DNA from: Weissella halotolerans DSM 20190
GTDB lineage: Bacteria; Bacillota; Bacilli; Lactobacillales; Lactobacillaceae
Length of the DNA: 64,000 bases
Reading direction: 5' to 3'
Assembly: GCF_000420365.1 (NCBI RefSeq)
Contig: NZ_ATUU01000003.1
Span: 62,001-126,000, forward strand
Shown here: piece after piece, positions 54,432 through 63,912 of the stretch
Position numbering within the stretch: the stretch's first letter is position 1
How the letters are laid out: every line of letters begins with the position of its first letter
The notes under the pieces: generated by a model
What the model saw: only the letters and a program-made list of their open reading frames with translations
What the model was told of the DNA's origin: nothing
Database searches by the model: none
Translations under genes and position numbers: made by a program

Positions 54432-54875
54432 ATGACTTTACAAGCAACGCTAACGACTGATATGAAGACTGCCATGAAAGCCCATGATAAAACGCAGTTA
54501 AGTGTGATTAGACTTTTAAAGGCCGCCTTAGCTAATGAAGAAATTAAAGTGGGGCATCCTTTAACAGATGATGAGGCGCTCACGGTAGTGGCCCGTGAGA
54601 TGAAACAGCGCACAGATGAAAAGGCGGCCGATCTAGCAGCAAACAGACCTGATTTAGCGGAAGGTGTAACCGCACAAATAGCGGTTTTAGCCCACTATTT
54701 ACCTGAACCACTATCAGCAACCGAATTGCAGGCCTTGGTAGACGCAACGGTAAAGTCAGTTGGTGCACAATCCAAAGCTGACATGGGAAAAGTAATGGGA
54801 GCCTTAATGCCTAAGGTTAAAGGTCGGGCAGATGGACAGACCGTTAAGGAACTCGTAATGGAGGCCTTAAGTTAA
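54432..54875 (+). CDS. yqeY: GatB/YqeY domain protein
   Basis: A 147-residue helical protein of the YqeY family, related to the C-terminal tRNA-binding domain of GatB. It may assist tRNA-dependent amidation, but its function is unproven. Pattern: KTAMKAHDKTQLSVIRLLKAALANEEI, then PEPLSATELQALV and DMGKVMGALMPKVKGRADG. AGGGGGAG precedes the ATG. It lies between rpsU and phoH, a widespread arrangement. Confidence 0.9.
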   Translation: MTLQATLTTDMKTAMKAHDKTQLSVIRLLKAALANEEIKVGHPLTDDEALTVVAREMKQRTDEKAADLAANRPDLAEGVTAQIAVLAHYLPEPLSATELQALVDATVKSVGAQSKADMGKVMGALMPKVKGRADGQTVKELVMEALS

Positions 54876-54968
54876 GTTAGTTAGAATTTCACGCGGGCGG
54901 GTCTCCCGATACATACTAAATTGCGGTATAATGACCGTGTACTGATTGAATAAAGAGGGGTTAGATTA

Positions 54969-55931
54969 TTGACAAAACGAGTTGAAAAGACCTACCAATT
55001 TGAAAACCCTGAACAAGAGATGGGCTTGGTAGGACCAGCCGATGCTCATTTACGGTTACTAGAGGAGAGCTTAGGTACGCAGCTACGTGTATTTGGCGAT
55101 CGTTTAACGATTGATGGTGACGATGAGCGGGTTATAATGACCTTAGCCATTGTTGAAAAGTTAACGGCAATTATCAAGCGGGGAGTAAAAATTGGCCCAG
55201 CTGATATCATTTCAGCTACTAGTATGGCTGAAAATGGCACCCTTGAGTATTTTGGAGATATGTATACAGAGACCCTACTCCATGATGCCAAAGGGCAGGC
55301 TGTGCGTGTTAAAAATTTTGGTCAACGTCAATATGTGCAAGCAATTGCACATCAAGACATCACCTTTGGAATCGGCCCGGCTGGAACAGGTAAAACATAT
55401 TTAGCTGTTGCCATGGCGGTGGCGGCCTTAAAGCAGGGTAGTGTTGAGAAAATAATTATTTCACGGCCAGCCGTAGAAGCTGGTGAAAGCCTAGGGTTCT
55501 TGCCAGGTGATTTAAAGGAAAAGGTTGATCCTTATCTAAGGCCAATTTATGATGCCTTATATGCAATTTTGGGTAAAGAGCGGACTGATCGCTTATTAGA
55601 GCGGGAAACGATTGAAATTGCCCCTTTGGCTTATATGCGGGGCCGGACGTTAGACAATGCTTTCATCATTTTAGATGAGGCACAGAATACAACCCCGCCG
55701 CAGATGAAGATGTTTTTGACTCGACTAGGCTTTGGCTCAAAAATGGTTGTTAATGGTGACTTATCACAAGTCGATTTGCCAAGGTCAGTTACCTCTGGTT
55801 TGCGACAAGCAGCCCAAATCCTAGCTGCGGTGCCGCATATTCAAATGATTTACTTTAAAAATAGTGAAGTGGTCAGGCATGTTGCCAAAGTTGTGGCTGC
55901 TTATGACCAAGCTAGTGAAAACCTTAAATGA
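54969..55931 (+). CDS. phoH: PhoH-like ATPase
   Basis: A 320-residue P-loop ATPase/RNA-associated protein of the PhoH family, with an N-terminal KH-like region and GPAGTGKTYLA near 138, GESLGFLPGDLKEKVDPYLRP and DEAQNTT near 238. The TTG start at 54969 follows AAAGAGGGG. In Firmicutes it nearly always precedes ybeY, dgkA and era, as here, which suggests a role in rRNA processing or RNA metabolism. A TATAAT at 54927 may be its promoter. Confidence 0.93.
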   Translation: MTKRVEKTYQFENPEQEMGLVGPADAHLRLLEESLGTQLRVFGDRLTIDGDDERVIMTLAIVEKLTAIIKRGVKIGPADIISATSMAENGTLEYFGDMYTETLLHDAKGQAVRVKNFGQRQYVQAIAHQDITFGIGPAGTGKTYLAVAMAVAALKQGSVEKIIISRPAVEAGESLGFLPGDLKEKVDPYLRPIYDALYAILGKERTDRLLERETIEIAPLAYMRGRTLDNAFIILDEAQNTTPPQMKMFLTRLGFGSKMVVNGDLSQVDLPRSVTSGLRQAAQILAAVPHIQMIYFKNSEVVRHVAKVVAAYDQASENLK

Positions 55932-55956
55932 AAAAGAGATTGAAGGGGACAAAAAA

Positions 55957-56439
55957 ATGGATTTAGCCATCATTGATAATTCAGAACCCGGTGTATTGTC
56001 TAAACACTTGCAACTGGTTCAAGACGTATTAGATTACGCAGGGCAGTATTTACAACTACCTGCTGGCACTGAAATGTCAGTAACCTTTGTGAATAACCCT
56101 GAGATTCGCTGGTATAACAAACATTATCGTGGTCTAGATAAACCAACTGACGTGATTTCGTTTGCCATTGAAGATGCTGATGATGATGTGCCAATTAACT
56201 TTGCTGACGATCAACCAGTCGCGTTAGCTAAAAATATTGGTGATATTATTGTGTCGGTTGATAAGATTGGTGAACAGGCCACGTATTTAGAACATTCCTA
56301 TGAACGTGAACTTGGCTTTTTAGTTGTGCATGGTTTCTTACATTTAAATGGCTATGATCATATGATTAGTGATGAAGCTGAAAAGGAAATGTTTACGTTA
56401 CAACGAGAAATTTTGAATAGCTATGGACTCACGCGATAA
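55957..56439 (+). CDS. ybeY: Endoribonuclease YbeY
   Basis: Zinc endoribonuclease for 16S rRNA 3'-end maturation and quality control. The 160 residues carry the metal motif HGFLHLNGYDH with His125, His129 and His135. The ATG at 55957 has GAAGGGG before it; the upstream frame from 55864 lies inside phoH. Overlaps dgkA by 17 bases. Confidence 0.95.
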   Translation: MDLAIIDNSEPGVLSKHLQLVQDVLDYAGQYLQLPAGTEMSVTFVNNPEIRWYNKHYRGLDKPTDVISFAIEDADDDVPINFADDQPVALAKNIGDIIVSVDKIGEQATYLEHSYERELGFLVVHGFLHLNGYDHMISDEAEKEMFTLQREILNSYGLTR

Positions 56440-56839
56440 GCAAAGTAGACGCCGGCTAAGTCAAATTGATAAAAATACAAGTTTCCACCAGGCCTTCCAT
56501 CATGCCGTAGATGGGATTGTGGAAGTATTAAGACGTGAGCGAAATATGCGTTATCACGTGGTGATGGCAATTTTTGTTTTAGCCATTGGCTTGTACCTTG
56601 GCCTAGGTCGATCAGATTGGATTTGGATAACGATTGCCTTTTTCATCGTTATCATGTCTGAATTTGTTAATACCATGGTTGAAGCGATTGTAGACTTAGC
56701 AGTTGGTCACCACTTTCATCCTTTGGCTAAGGTAGCTAAGGATGTAGCCGCTGGTGCTGTTTTGGTGGCGGCAACAACGGCAGTGGTGATCGGCCTATTA
56801 ATATTTCAACCCTATCTCTTCCAACTGCTCGGTTGGTAG
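56423..56839 (+). CDS. dgkA: Undecaprenol/diacylglycerol kinase
   Basis: Small membrane kinase; Gram-positive members phosphorylate undecaprenol for wall lipid recycling. The 138 residues show an amphipathic N-terminus (FHQAFHHAVDGIVEVL), membrane helices near 46-62, 67-85 and 105-130, and the conserved SEFVNTMVEAIVDLA. ATG 56423 overlaps the end of ybeY. Operon phoH-ybeY-dgkA-era-recO is conserved. Confidence 0.94.
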   Translation: MDSRDKQSRRRLSQIDKNTSFHQAFHHAVDGIVEVLRRERNMRYHVVMAIFVLAIGLYLGLGRSDWIWITIAFFIVIMSEFVNTMVEAIVDLAVGHHFHPLAKVAKDVAAGAVLVAATTAVVIGLLIFQPYLFQLLGW

Positions 56840-56868
56840 ACAAGACATTATAAGAATGAGGATCATAC

Positions 56869-57777
56869 ATGAGTACTGAGGAATTTAAATCGGGGTTTGT
56901 TGCTTTAATTGGGCGGCCAAATGTCGGCAAGTCAACGTTGCTCAACCGCATGATTGGTGAAAAGATTGCCATCATGTCTTCTAAGGCCCAAACCACCCGT
57001 AACAAGATTGAAGGAATTTATACGACCTCAGAGGGTCAGGTGGTCTTCATGGATACGCCAGGAATTCATAAACCCCATAATGGTTTGGATGATTTCATGA
57101 TTAAGACCGCGATGTCGGCCTTACGTGAAGCCGATTTAATCTGGTTAGTTGTGAATGCTGATGAACCGCGGGGTGCTGGTGATGACTTTATTATCAAGCG
57201 CTTGGCTGATGTTAAAACACCGGTTTATCTCGTGATTAATAAGATTGATTTGGTAAAGCCAGAAGCGCTATTAACCCAGATTGATGACTATCGTCAACAG
57301 TACGATTTTGCTGAAATTTTCCCTATTTCAGCGCGCAATGGGGATGGTGTTCAGGAACTCCTAGAATTAACGATGGACGGCCTAGAGCCTGGCCCACAAT
57401 ATTATCCGGCGGATCAAATTACCGATCATCCAGAACGTTTTTTGATTGGGGAATTAATTCGAGAAAAGGTATTGCAATTAACCCGTCAGGAAGTGCCACA
57501 TTCAGTGGCGGTCGTCATTGATCAAATTGCTAGAGAACATGACGAGAAGTTACACATTCAGGCAACCATTGTGGTTGAACGGGCTTCACAAAAGAACATT
57601 GTGATTGGAAAAGGGGGCTCAATGATTAAAGAAATTGGCACCCGGGCCCGTAAAGATATGGAACGCTTGTTAGGTGAGAAAATTTATCTTGAACTCTGGG
57701 TGAAAGTGGAGGAACGGTGGCGTGATAAGCCCCAGGCTCTACAGTCTTATGGTTATAAGGAAGATTCGGATATTTAA
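56869..57777 (+). CDS. era: GTPase Era
   Basis: Essential GTPase that binds the 3' end of 16S rRNA during 30S assembly. The 302 residues contain G1 GRPNVGKST near 15, G3 DTPGIH near 63, G4 NKID near 124 and a C-terminal KH domain with [14 protein letters not shown] near 244. AGGATC precedes the ATG 29 bases after dgkA. Followed by a small terminator-like hairpin and recO. Confidence 0.97.
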   Translation: MSTEEFKSGFVALIGRPNVGKSTLLNRMIGEKIAIMSSKAQTTRNKIEGIYTTSEGQVVFMDTPGIHKPHNGLDDFMIKTAMSALREADLIWLVVNADEPRGAGDDFIIKRLADVKTPVYLVINKIDLVKPEALLTQIDDYRQQYDFAEIFPISARNGDGVQELLELTMDGLEPGPQYYPADQITDHPERFLIGELIREKVLQLTRQEVPHSVAVVIDQIAREHDEKLHIQATIVVERASQKNIVIGKGGSMIKEIGTRARKDMERLLGEKIYLELWVKVEERWRDKPQALQSYGYKEDSDI

Positions 57778-57784
57778 AAGCAGG

Positions 57785-57809
57785 GGTGGCGTTTTGGCGC
57801 CGCCTTTTT
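57785..57809 (+). terminator. Hairpin between era and recO
   Basis: GGTGGCG / CGCCGCC (one G-U pair) with a TTTTGG loop and T5. It lies 15 bases before the recO ATG; its T-run precedes the AGGAGG ribosome site. Confidence 0.7.
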
Positions 57810-57824
57810 CTTAGGAGGCGGAAA

Positions 57825-58613
57825 ATGACAGAGGTATTTGATGCAGTCGTCATGTATCAGCGAAGTCACAAGGAACGTGACCTGTTAGTAAAAATGCTAA
57901 CTAAACAGTATGGTAAGCGCATGTTTTACATTCGGAATGCCAAGGGGAAACGCTACCCCTATGCAGCTGATTTGCAACCATTAACCCGAGCCACCTATGA
58001 AGGGGTCATCCATCAAACCGGTCTAAGCTTTATTAATGATGTCAAGACTAGCACTTTGCCGATTCCTTTCTTGCAAGATGTTGAATTAAATGCCTATATG
58101 ACTTATATACTGGGTCTCATTGACGCCGCCTTTGTCGATAACCAACCGCTTCCTTTTTGGTATGATCAGGCAGTAGTAGCTGAAGAAAAAATGATTGCTG
58201 GGGTTGATGCCCAAGGGCTTGCCAATTTCTTTGAAGTGAAATTATTGACTGATTTTGGTGTTCAACCGGAGTTTGGGGCTTGTGTCGTCTGTGGCCGTCA
58301 AGCGGGACCATTAGATTTTTCGATGGCCTACTCGGGGGCCTTGTGCGAACGTCATTGGCAGCTGGATGAACATCGTTTTCATTTGTCTGGCAAAGTACTA
58401 CCAGTTTTAGCACGGCTAGCCCAACTAACTGACTTACGGCAACTTAACTCTTTATCTTTAAGCACAGAGACAAAACATGGTATGACTCAGGTATTAGATG
58501 CTATTTATGATGATCAAGTGGGGGTTCAATTAAAGGCAAAACGCTTTATTCAGCAATTACATCAATGGGATCAACGCTTACAAAAAAGACCAGGTCACGT
58601 AGATGAAGCCTGA
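57825..58613 (+). CDS. recO: DNA repair protein RecO
   Basis: Recombination mediator that loads RecA onto SSB-coated DNA with RecR. The 262 residues have an N-terminal OB-fold (FDAVVMYQRSHKERDLLV) and a C-terminal helical domain with cysteines at about 158, 161 and 179 (CVVCG, ALCERH) that may bind zinc. ATG 57825 after AGGAGGCGG is chosen; a longer upstream frame is not family-like. It ends the era operon. Confidence 0.93.
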   Translation: MTEVFDAVVMYQRSHKERDLLVKMLTKQYGKRMFYIRNAKGKRYPYAADLQPLTRATYEGVIHQTGLSFINDVKTSTLPIPFLQDVELNAYMTYILGLIDAAFVDNQPLPFWYDQAVVAEEKMIAGVDAQGLANFFEVKLLTDFGVQPEFGACVVCGRQAGPLDFSMAYSGALCERHWQLDEHRFHLSGKVLPVLARLAQLTDLRQLNSLSLSTETKHGMTQVLDAIYDDQVGVQLKAKRFIQQLHQWDQRLQKRPGHVDEA

Positions 58614-58620
58614 AGAAAGA

Positions 58621-58648
58621 TTGACTTTTAAAGCAATCTGAGTAAAAT
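58621..58648 (+). promoter_or_regulatory. Promoter of the glyQS T-box operon
   Basis: TTGACT (58621-58626), 16-base spacer, TAAAAT (58643-58648), just after recO. Confidence 0.75.
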
Positions 58649-58654
58649 ACTAGG

Positions 58655-58846
58655 TATAGATGTTGATGACAAAGGAAAGTCTGATTGCAGCGATTTACCG
58701 GTGGTGTGAGGGTAAAAAAGACGAGGGCATTGTCGGAGTCCAAAAGATGAATCATGAAGCTGCCAATCTGTTGATTGGAAGTAGGGTGGAACCGCGAATT
58801 AATCGTCCCTGCATTAGATACTGTTGTGTCTAGTGCAGGGCTTTTT
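58655..58846 (+). ncRNA. T-box leader of glyQS (glycine)
   Basis: Short T-box leader. Specifier GGC (58726-58728) in GAGGGCA fits glycine and is followed by A; the T-box AGGGTGGAACCGCG is at 58783-58796. The terminator hairpin (58807-58846) has CCCTGCA / TGCAGGG-type arms and a T-run. The compact form fits glycine T-boxes, which lack stem II. Glycine starvation would stabilise the antiterminator and raise glyQS expression. Confidence 0.92.
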
Positions 58847-58876
58847 AGTGTCGTATATAAAGGAAGGATGAGGAGC

Positions 58877-59803
58877 ATGACAACCAAGTTGAGTGTGCAA
58901 GATATTATCTTGACGTTGCAAACTTTTTGGGCTGACCAAGGGGCAATGCTAATGCAAGCTTATGATACAGAAAAAGGGGCTGGAACCATGAGCCCATATA
59001 CATTTTTGCGAGCCAATGGTCCTGAACCATGGCATGCAGCTTATGTGGAGCCATCCCGACGCCCAGCAGACGGGCGTTACGGGGATAACCCTAACCGGCT
59101 TTATCAACATCATCAATTTCAGGTGGTAATGAAACCATCACCTGATAATATTCAAGAACTTTATCTTCAATCGCTGGCCGCATTAGGAATTAATCCTTTG
59201 GAACATGATATTCGGTTTGTTGAGGATAATTGGGAAAATCCATCTATGGGCGCTGCCGGAATTGGTTGGGAAATTTGGCTTGATGGTATGGAGGTGACGC
59301 AGTTCACTTATTTCCAACAAGTTGGTGGGATTCAAGTAGATGCTGTAACAGCTGAGATTACCTATGGGCTAGAACGTTTAGCTTCTTATATTCAAGACGT
59401 GCCAACCGTTTATGACTTAGAGTGGGGTCATGGTGTGCTTTACGGTGATATCTTCAAGGAGCCTGAATTTGAACAGTCAACGTATGCTTTTGATACCTCT
59501 GATGCGCAAATGTTGTTAGCTCATTTTAATGAGTATGAAGCTGAGGCCAAACGAGCCTTAGACCATAATTTAGTTCATCCAGCTTATGATTATATTTTAA
59601 AGTCTTCACATACCTTTAATCTGTTGGATGCACGTGGGGTAGTATCCGTTACCGAGCGGGCTAAATATTTGAGTCGTATTCGCAAGATGGCCCGTACGGT
59701 TGCTAAAGAGTTTATTGCTGAGCGTAAGAAACTGGGCTATCCACTACTGAAGGATGAAACACTACGAGCCAAGTATTTACCTGAAGAAGAGGAGGCAAAG
59801 TAA
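58877..59803 (+). CDS. glyQ: Glycyl-tRNA synthetase alpha subunit
   Basis: Catalytic alpha chain of the heterotetrameric glycyl-tRNA synthetase. The 308 residues contain class II features: [21 protein letters not shown] near 40, motif 2 region near [33 protein letters not shown] near 134 and the ITYGLERLA motif near 165. ATG 58877 is 9 bases after AAGGAAGG; ATG 58868 is possible. Overlap-free start 1 base before glyS. Length is normal. Confidence 0.95.
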   Translation: MTTKLSVQDIILTLQTFWADQGAMLMQAYDTEKGAGTMSPYTFLRANGPEPWHAAYVEPSRRPADGRYGDNPNRLYQHHQFQVVMKPSPDNIQELYLQSLAALGINPLEHDIRFVEDNWENPSMGAAGIGWEIWLDGMEVTQFTYFQQVGGIQVDAVTAEITYGLERLASYIQDVPTVYDLEWGHGVLYGDIFKEPEFEQSTYAFDTSDAQMLLAHFNEYEAEAKRALDHNLVHPAYDYILKSSHTFNLLDARGVVSVTERAKYLSRIRKMARTVAKEFIAERKKLGYPLLKDETLRAKYLPEEEEAK

Positions 59804-59804
59804 A

Positions 59805-61889
59805 ATGGCAGATTTTTTGCTTGAAATTGGTTTGGAAGAGATGCCCGCACATTTAGTGACGCCGGCCGAAGAACAATTAGTTGATCGGATGCAAACCTTT
59901 TTGACAGACCAACGGTTACCACATGGTGCAATTAAGGCCTACTCGACTCCTCGGCGTTTGGCAATCTTGGTTCAAGACCTTGCAGAGCGGGCAAAGGATA
60001 ATGAAGAAGAAGTTAAAGGCCCCGCAAAAAAGGCAGCCTTTGATGAGACTGGAGCCTACTCACGAGCTGCACAAGGGTTTGCCAGAGGTCAGGGCCTGAC
60101 TACTGATGATATTTACTTTAAGGAATTTAAAGGCCAAGAATATGTGTACGTTAAAAAGTTTGAGGCTGGTCAACCCGCTGCTGAAGTCTTAAAAGGCGTT
60201 AAGGACGTGGTGGCAGCGATGACCTTCCCAACAACCATGCGTTGGGGTCGACATGACTTTGAATATATTCGACCAATTCGGTGGCTCGTAGCCCTTCTAG
60301 ATGATCAAGTAGTGCCATTTAGTTTGGTTGGGGTAACAACGGATCGGACAAGTCGTGGTCACCGCTTCTTAGGTCATGCAGTAAACCTAAAGCAAGCCGC
60401 TGATTACCAGGAACAATTAGCTGCTTCCTTTGTACAAGTCGATGCAAAAGCCCGTAAAGATGCGATTTGGCAGCAAATTGAACATTTGGCTCAGGAGCAA
60501 CACTGGCAGGTAGTGCCAGATGCTGACTTACTTGAAGAAGTGAACAACCTGGTTGAGTATCCAACTGCCTTTGCGGGTGATTTTGATCCAAAGTATCTAC
60601 TGTTACCTGATGAAGTTCTCATTACGTCAATGCGCGAGCATCAACGTTTCTTCCATGTGGTTGATGACCAAGGACAGCTATTACCGCATTTTATTTCAGT
60701 TCGGAATGGAAATGCAGACTTTATTGATAATGTGATTGCTGGTAATGAAAAGGTCTTGGTGGCACGGTTAGAAGATGCTGCTTTCTTCTATCAAGAGGAT
60801 CAAAAGCATACTATTGATGAATATAATGCTAAGCTAGAACAGGTTTCTTTCCATGCCAAACTAGGTTCACTAGCTAGTCATACGCGTCGCACCCAAGTGT
60901 TGGCGGCGTTAATTGCTGACCGGCTTCAGTTGGATCAGGCAGAACGTGCGCAACTCGCGCGTGCGGCTACAATTTACAAGTTTGACCTGATGACTGGCAT
61001 GGTTGGTGAATTTGATGAACTTCAAGGCGTTATGGGTGAAAAATATGCCCGTCTCTTTGGTGAGGATCCAGCCGTTGCCGTAGCAATTCGCGAACATTAT
61101 ATGCCAACGAGTGCTGATGGCAAGCTACCAGCGTCAATGCTCGGCAAAGTTTTGGCCTTAGCTGATAAGTTAGAAACAGTGCTATCATTCTTTGCAGGGG
61201 GCATGCAACCATCAGGTTCCAATGATCCTTATGCTTTGCGCCGAGCAGCCTCAGGGGTTGTAAATATCCTCGTTGCTAATGACTGGACATTTTCACTTGA
61301 ACAGCTCTTAAATGATTTTATTGTGAAAATTGTTCGACAGGATGACCGTTTTGGATTACCTAATGAAGTTGCAGCTGAACTAACAGGACAGGTTGCTGAT
61401 GTCTTGGACTTCTTGACGGATCGCGTAGTTAAAGCACTGCATAAAAAGGGCGTAAGACGCGATGTGATTGCAGCCGTGACCGAAAATGGCTTTACTAATC
61501 CGGCCCAAATGACCATATCAGCAGAGGTTATCTTAGCGCACCAGACTGAAGCGGATTTTCGGATCGGGGTGGAAGCATTGACCCGGATTATGCGCTTGAC
61601 CCAAAAGAATCCTGAAAGTGGACAAGTACAACCAAACTTATTTGAGAATGAAGCTGAACAAGCCCTTTATGATGCTGTTTTGCCGTTGACTAAGGAAACT
61701 GATCTTAACCAGTTGTTAACTGACTTATTGGGGTTGCACACGGTAATTGGCGCTTACTTTGATCAAACCATGGTTATGGTTGACGATGAGCAGTTAAAAG
61801 CAAATCGTCTAGCTACCTTGGCCTTAGTTAGTCAGCAAGCGGCCCGGATTGCTAACTTTGTTCAATTGGATGTAAAGAGTAATTCGTAA
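59805..61889 (+). CDS. glyS: Glycyl-tRNA synthetase beta subunit
   Basis: tRNA-binding beta chain of the glycyl-tRNA synthetase. The 694 residues start with the family marker FLLEIGLEEMPAHLV, include a conserved RSLP-like block TSRGHRFLGH near 183 and HD-type helical domain later (about 380-560), and end in an anticodon-binding domain. ATG 59805 follows GGAGGCAAAG. It is co-transcribed with glyQ under the glycine T-box. Confidence 0.95.
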   Translation: MADFLLEIGLEEMPAHLVTPAEEQLVDRMQTFLTDQRLPHGAIKAYSTPRRLAILVQDLAERAKDNEEEVKGPAKKAAFDETGAYSRAAQGFARGQGLTTDDIYFKEFKGQEYVYVKKFEAGQPAAEVLKGVKDVVAAMTFPTTMRWGRHDFEYIRPIRWLVALLDDQVVPFSLVGVTTDRTSRGHRFLGHAVNLKQAADYQEQLAASFVQVDAKARKDAIWQQIEHLAQEQHWQVVPDADLLEEVNNLVEYPTAFAGDFDPKYLLLPDEVLITSMREHQRFFHVVDDQGQLLPHFISVRNGNADFIDNVIAGNEKVLVARLEDAAFFYQEDQKHTIDEYNAKLEQVSFHAKLGSLASHTRRTQVLAALIADRLQLDQAERAQLARAATIYKFDLMTGMVGEFDELQGVMGEKYARLFGEDPAVAVAIREHYMPTSADGKLPASMLGKVLALADKLETVLSFFAGGMQPSGSNDPYALRRAASGVVNILVANDWTFSLEQLLNDFIVKIVRQDDRFGLPNEVAAELTGQVADVLDFLTDRVVKALHKKGVRRDVIAAVTENGFTNPAQMTISAEVILAHQTEADFRIGVEALTRIMRLTQKNPESGQVQPNLFENEAEQALYDAVLPLTKETDLNQLLTDLLGLHTVIGAYFDQTMVMVDDEQLKANRLATLALVSQQAARIANFVQLDVKSNS

Positions 61890-61896
61890 TCTTTGC

Positions 61897-61925
61897 TTGG
61901 CAAGCAATAAAAAGTTATGTATAAT
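61897..61925 (+). promoter_or_regulatory. Promoter of tRNA-Ser(GGA)
   Basis: TTGGCA (61897-61902), 17-base spacer, TATAAT (61920-61925), 31 bases before the tRNA and 8 bases after the glyS stop. Confidence 0.78.
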
Positions 61926-61955
61926 GCTATTGGGACTTGGTCCCGATAACATTTT

Positions 61956-62043
61956 GGGGATGTACTCAAGTGGCTGAAGAGGCGCCCTTGGAAAGGGCGT
62001 AGGTCGGGCAACTGGCGCGGGGGTTCGAATCCCCCCATCTCCG
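61956..62043 (+). tRNA. tRNA-Ser (anticodon GGA)
   Basis: 88 bases. Acceptor GGGGATG pairs with CATCTCC (one G-U), discriminator G73, as expected for Ser. The stem CGCCC/GGGCG holds the loop TTGGAAA, anticodon GGA for codons UCC/UCU. Long variable arm and GGTTCGAATCC T-loop present. CCA not encoded. Confidence 0.95.
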
Positions 62044-62080
62044 TTATATTGAATTTCTGTATTTTACTTAAAATGCTTTC

Positions 62081-62127
62081 AAACCGCTATCTATAGGCTT
62101 TCAAATGGCTTTGGATAGCGGTTTTTA
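62081..62127 (+). terminator. Terminator of tRNA-Ser(GGA)
   Basis: AAACCGCTATC (62081-62091) pairs with GATAGCGGTTT (62114-62124) around a 22-base loop, then T5. Confidence 0.8.
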
Positions 62128-62408
62128 TTTTGTGAAAAATCACTTATCTCCCGAATTATTTGCCATATAATTTTCCACTTAAAGTGTACCGGGCTTGACT
62201 TATTAAATCCAACGCCTTTAACGCTCTTTGAGAGTGTTTGAATATGCTCTGCCTAAAATGTCATTAATCGGAGGCTATAGGCCACTAATTGATCTGGTAT
62301 TGCGATTTTTTAGTGTGATTATTAGAGATTTGAAATCAAGTCAAGCCATAACGGCGCCTATTCATCGTTAGATGTTGGATAGGTACCAGTTTAAATATTG
62401 AGTTATGA
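62128..62408. other. AT-rich gene-free region
   Basis: About 280 bases with no supportable gene. Short open stretches exist on the minus strand (about 32 residues near 62170-62270) but they lack a start, ribosome site or recognised motif. No repeats, att core or RNA gene was seen. It ends at the promoter of the next gene. Confidence 0.4.
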
Positions 62409-62414
62409 TATAAT
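62406..62414 (+). promoter_or_regulatory. Extended -10 promoter before the membrane-anchored protein gene
   Basis: TGATATAAT (62406-62414) lies 29 bases before the ATG; no good -35. Confidence 0.5.
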
Positions 62415-62443
62415 TTGGATAGACTTTGCTAGGGAGAAGGGAA

Positions 62444-63199
62444 ATGACAGAAGAGGATTATTCACGAATTGAAAAGTATCGAAAAAGGCGGGCTCAGGCG
62501 CAAGAAACTGAACCCTCCTACGCATATTCAAATATGCATACTTATGCCTTTTACCGCAAGAGGCGACATGAGCGTCGGTGGCGACCAGCTTATTTAGTAG
62601 CCCGGCGTCGTCATTGGTTACAAATACTCACTAGTGCGCTGGGCGTTGCCCTGTTGCTAGGGGCAGGGTTGTTTGTATTAGGCCAAGACCAACATACTAA
62701 AAGTCCAGAAAGATCTGGTGACCAGTCGATTAGCAAACAGGCGTCGTCTACATCGTCTACTGAGCAATCATCAGGAACCAGTCAGTTAAGTGCAAGCCAA
62801 ACGACAGCAACTCCTGTGTTTACTAAATTATCAATGACGCAGCAACGGAATATTTTAAAAGAGTGGGCCTTGGATTACGCTAAGCAGGTGGGCCATTTTG
62901 GGATTGATGATGAAGGCAATCTGATCCCTTATCGACCATTACCAGTGTCACAAGTTAAACTGACCGAAATACATAATGGTTTTGAATTAACTACACCGGC
63001 CTTTGGCAAGTTGAATCCACAGCAATTGGAAGCGGGGAAGATGATGGCTGATATTTATTCTGATTTGCCTGATTGGTCTTATCGGATTATTGATCAACAT
63101 AATGGTCGTTGGGAACTTTGGCAAAGTACCTCAGGTGTACAGGTTGAGCCTGATACAATCGTGACGGATGAAGACTTAATGCAACGCTACGTTGATTAG
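62444..63199 (+). CDS. Membrane-anchored extracytoplasmic protein, unknown
   Basis: I do not recognise this 251-residue protein. It has a charged cytoplasmic N-terminus rich in Arg, Lys and Tyr (about 1-58), a single membrane helix (about 60-80), a Ser/Thr/Gln linker (about 85-125) typical of surface proteins, and a C-terminal domain (about 130-251) with WALDYAKQVGHFGIDDEGN and two Trp-rich strands (DLPDWSYRI, GRWELWQS). ATG 62444 follows GAAGGG. It stands alone between tRNA-Ser and a GNAT gene, with its own extended -10. An envelope role is inferred from topology only. Confidence 0.8.
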   Translation: MTEEDYSRIEKYRKRRAQAQETEPSYAYSNMHTYAFYRKRRHERRWRPAYLVARRRHWLQILTSALGVALLLGAGLFVLGQDQHTKSPERSGDQSISKQASSTSSTEQSSGTSQLSASQTTATPVFTKLSMTQQRNILKEWALDYAKQVGHFGIDDEGNLIPYRPLPVSQVKLTEIHNGFELTTPAFGKLNPQQLEAGKMMADIYSDLPDWSYRIIDQHNGRWELWQSTSGVQVEPDTIVTDEDLMQRYVD

Positions 63200-63317
63200 G
63201 ATTGTCAACCTAATTGATTGAGAAGAAGTGATTGGGCTGTGGCCCATAATAGAAATAAGCTCAGCTTTAGGGCTGTATATAAAGAAATTAAAAAGTAACG
63301 GCAGGTGACAATAAAAA

Positions 63318-63767
63318 ATGGAAAATTATCAGGTTAGTGTTAAAAAAACTGATGCGCTGTCACCAACTGAATTGTTAACGATTATGCAAGAGCGGGTAAG
63401 GGTATTTGTTGTAGAGCAAGCCTGTCCCTATCAGGAAATTGATGGTCAAGATGAAATGGCCTTGCATGTTTGTTTTTGGCAGGGAAGTGAGTTGGTGGCC
63501 TATGCACGTGTCATCCCGCATTTAGATGGTCGCCACATTAGCTTTGGCCGTGTCCTGGTCAAAGCACCTTACCGCGGCCAAGAATTAGGTAAAGCGTTAA
63601 TCAGGCGGACCCTTGCTGAAATAAAGAACCGCTTTCCACAGCAAGAAGTTCAAATTGCGGCGCAAGCTTATTTAACGTCGTTTTATGCGACATTTGGGTT
63701 TACTGCCATTTCAAGTCCTTATTTGGAAGATGGGATTCTCCATATTGATATGGTAAGACCCAGCTAG
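63318..63767 (+). CDS. GNAT family acetyltransferase, ElaA-like
   Basis: A 149-residue GNAT protein resembling ElaA: MQERVRVFVVEQACPYQEIDGQD near 28 is the family-typical N-terminal region, and RVLVKAPYRGQELGKALI near 77 is the acetyl-CoA loop. Substrate unknown. The ATG has only a weak GGCAGGTG-like ribosome site. No partner gene is visible. Confidence 0.87.
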   Translation: MENYQVSVKKTDALSPTELLTIMQERVRVFVVEQACPYQEIDGQDEMALHVCFWQGSELVAYARVIPHLDGRHISFGRVLVKAPYRGQELGKALIRRTLAEIKNRFPQQEVQIAAQAYLTSFYATFGFTAISSPYLEDGILHIDMVRPS

Positions 63768-63912
63768 TTACTTGCATTTTTTTAAAGATAGGCATGAGAG
63801 TTTTAAGAATTATACCTGGTGACTAGACAAGATCCCCAGTGAACAGCATACTTAGGCATTAGAATGTGATTGTGACGGGATTATTTAACTAGTAGTCAGT
63901 ATGGGGGATGAA

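Noticed and set aside
62130-62400. Transposase or gene remnant on the minus strand
   Set aside because: The longest open stretch is about 32 codons, with no start or recognised motif, so it cannot be supported.
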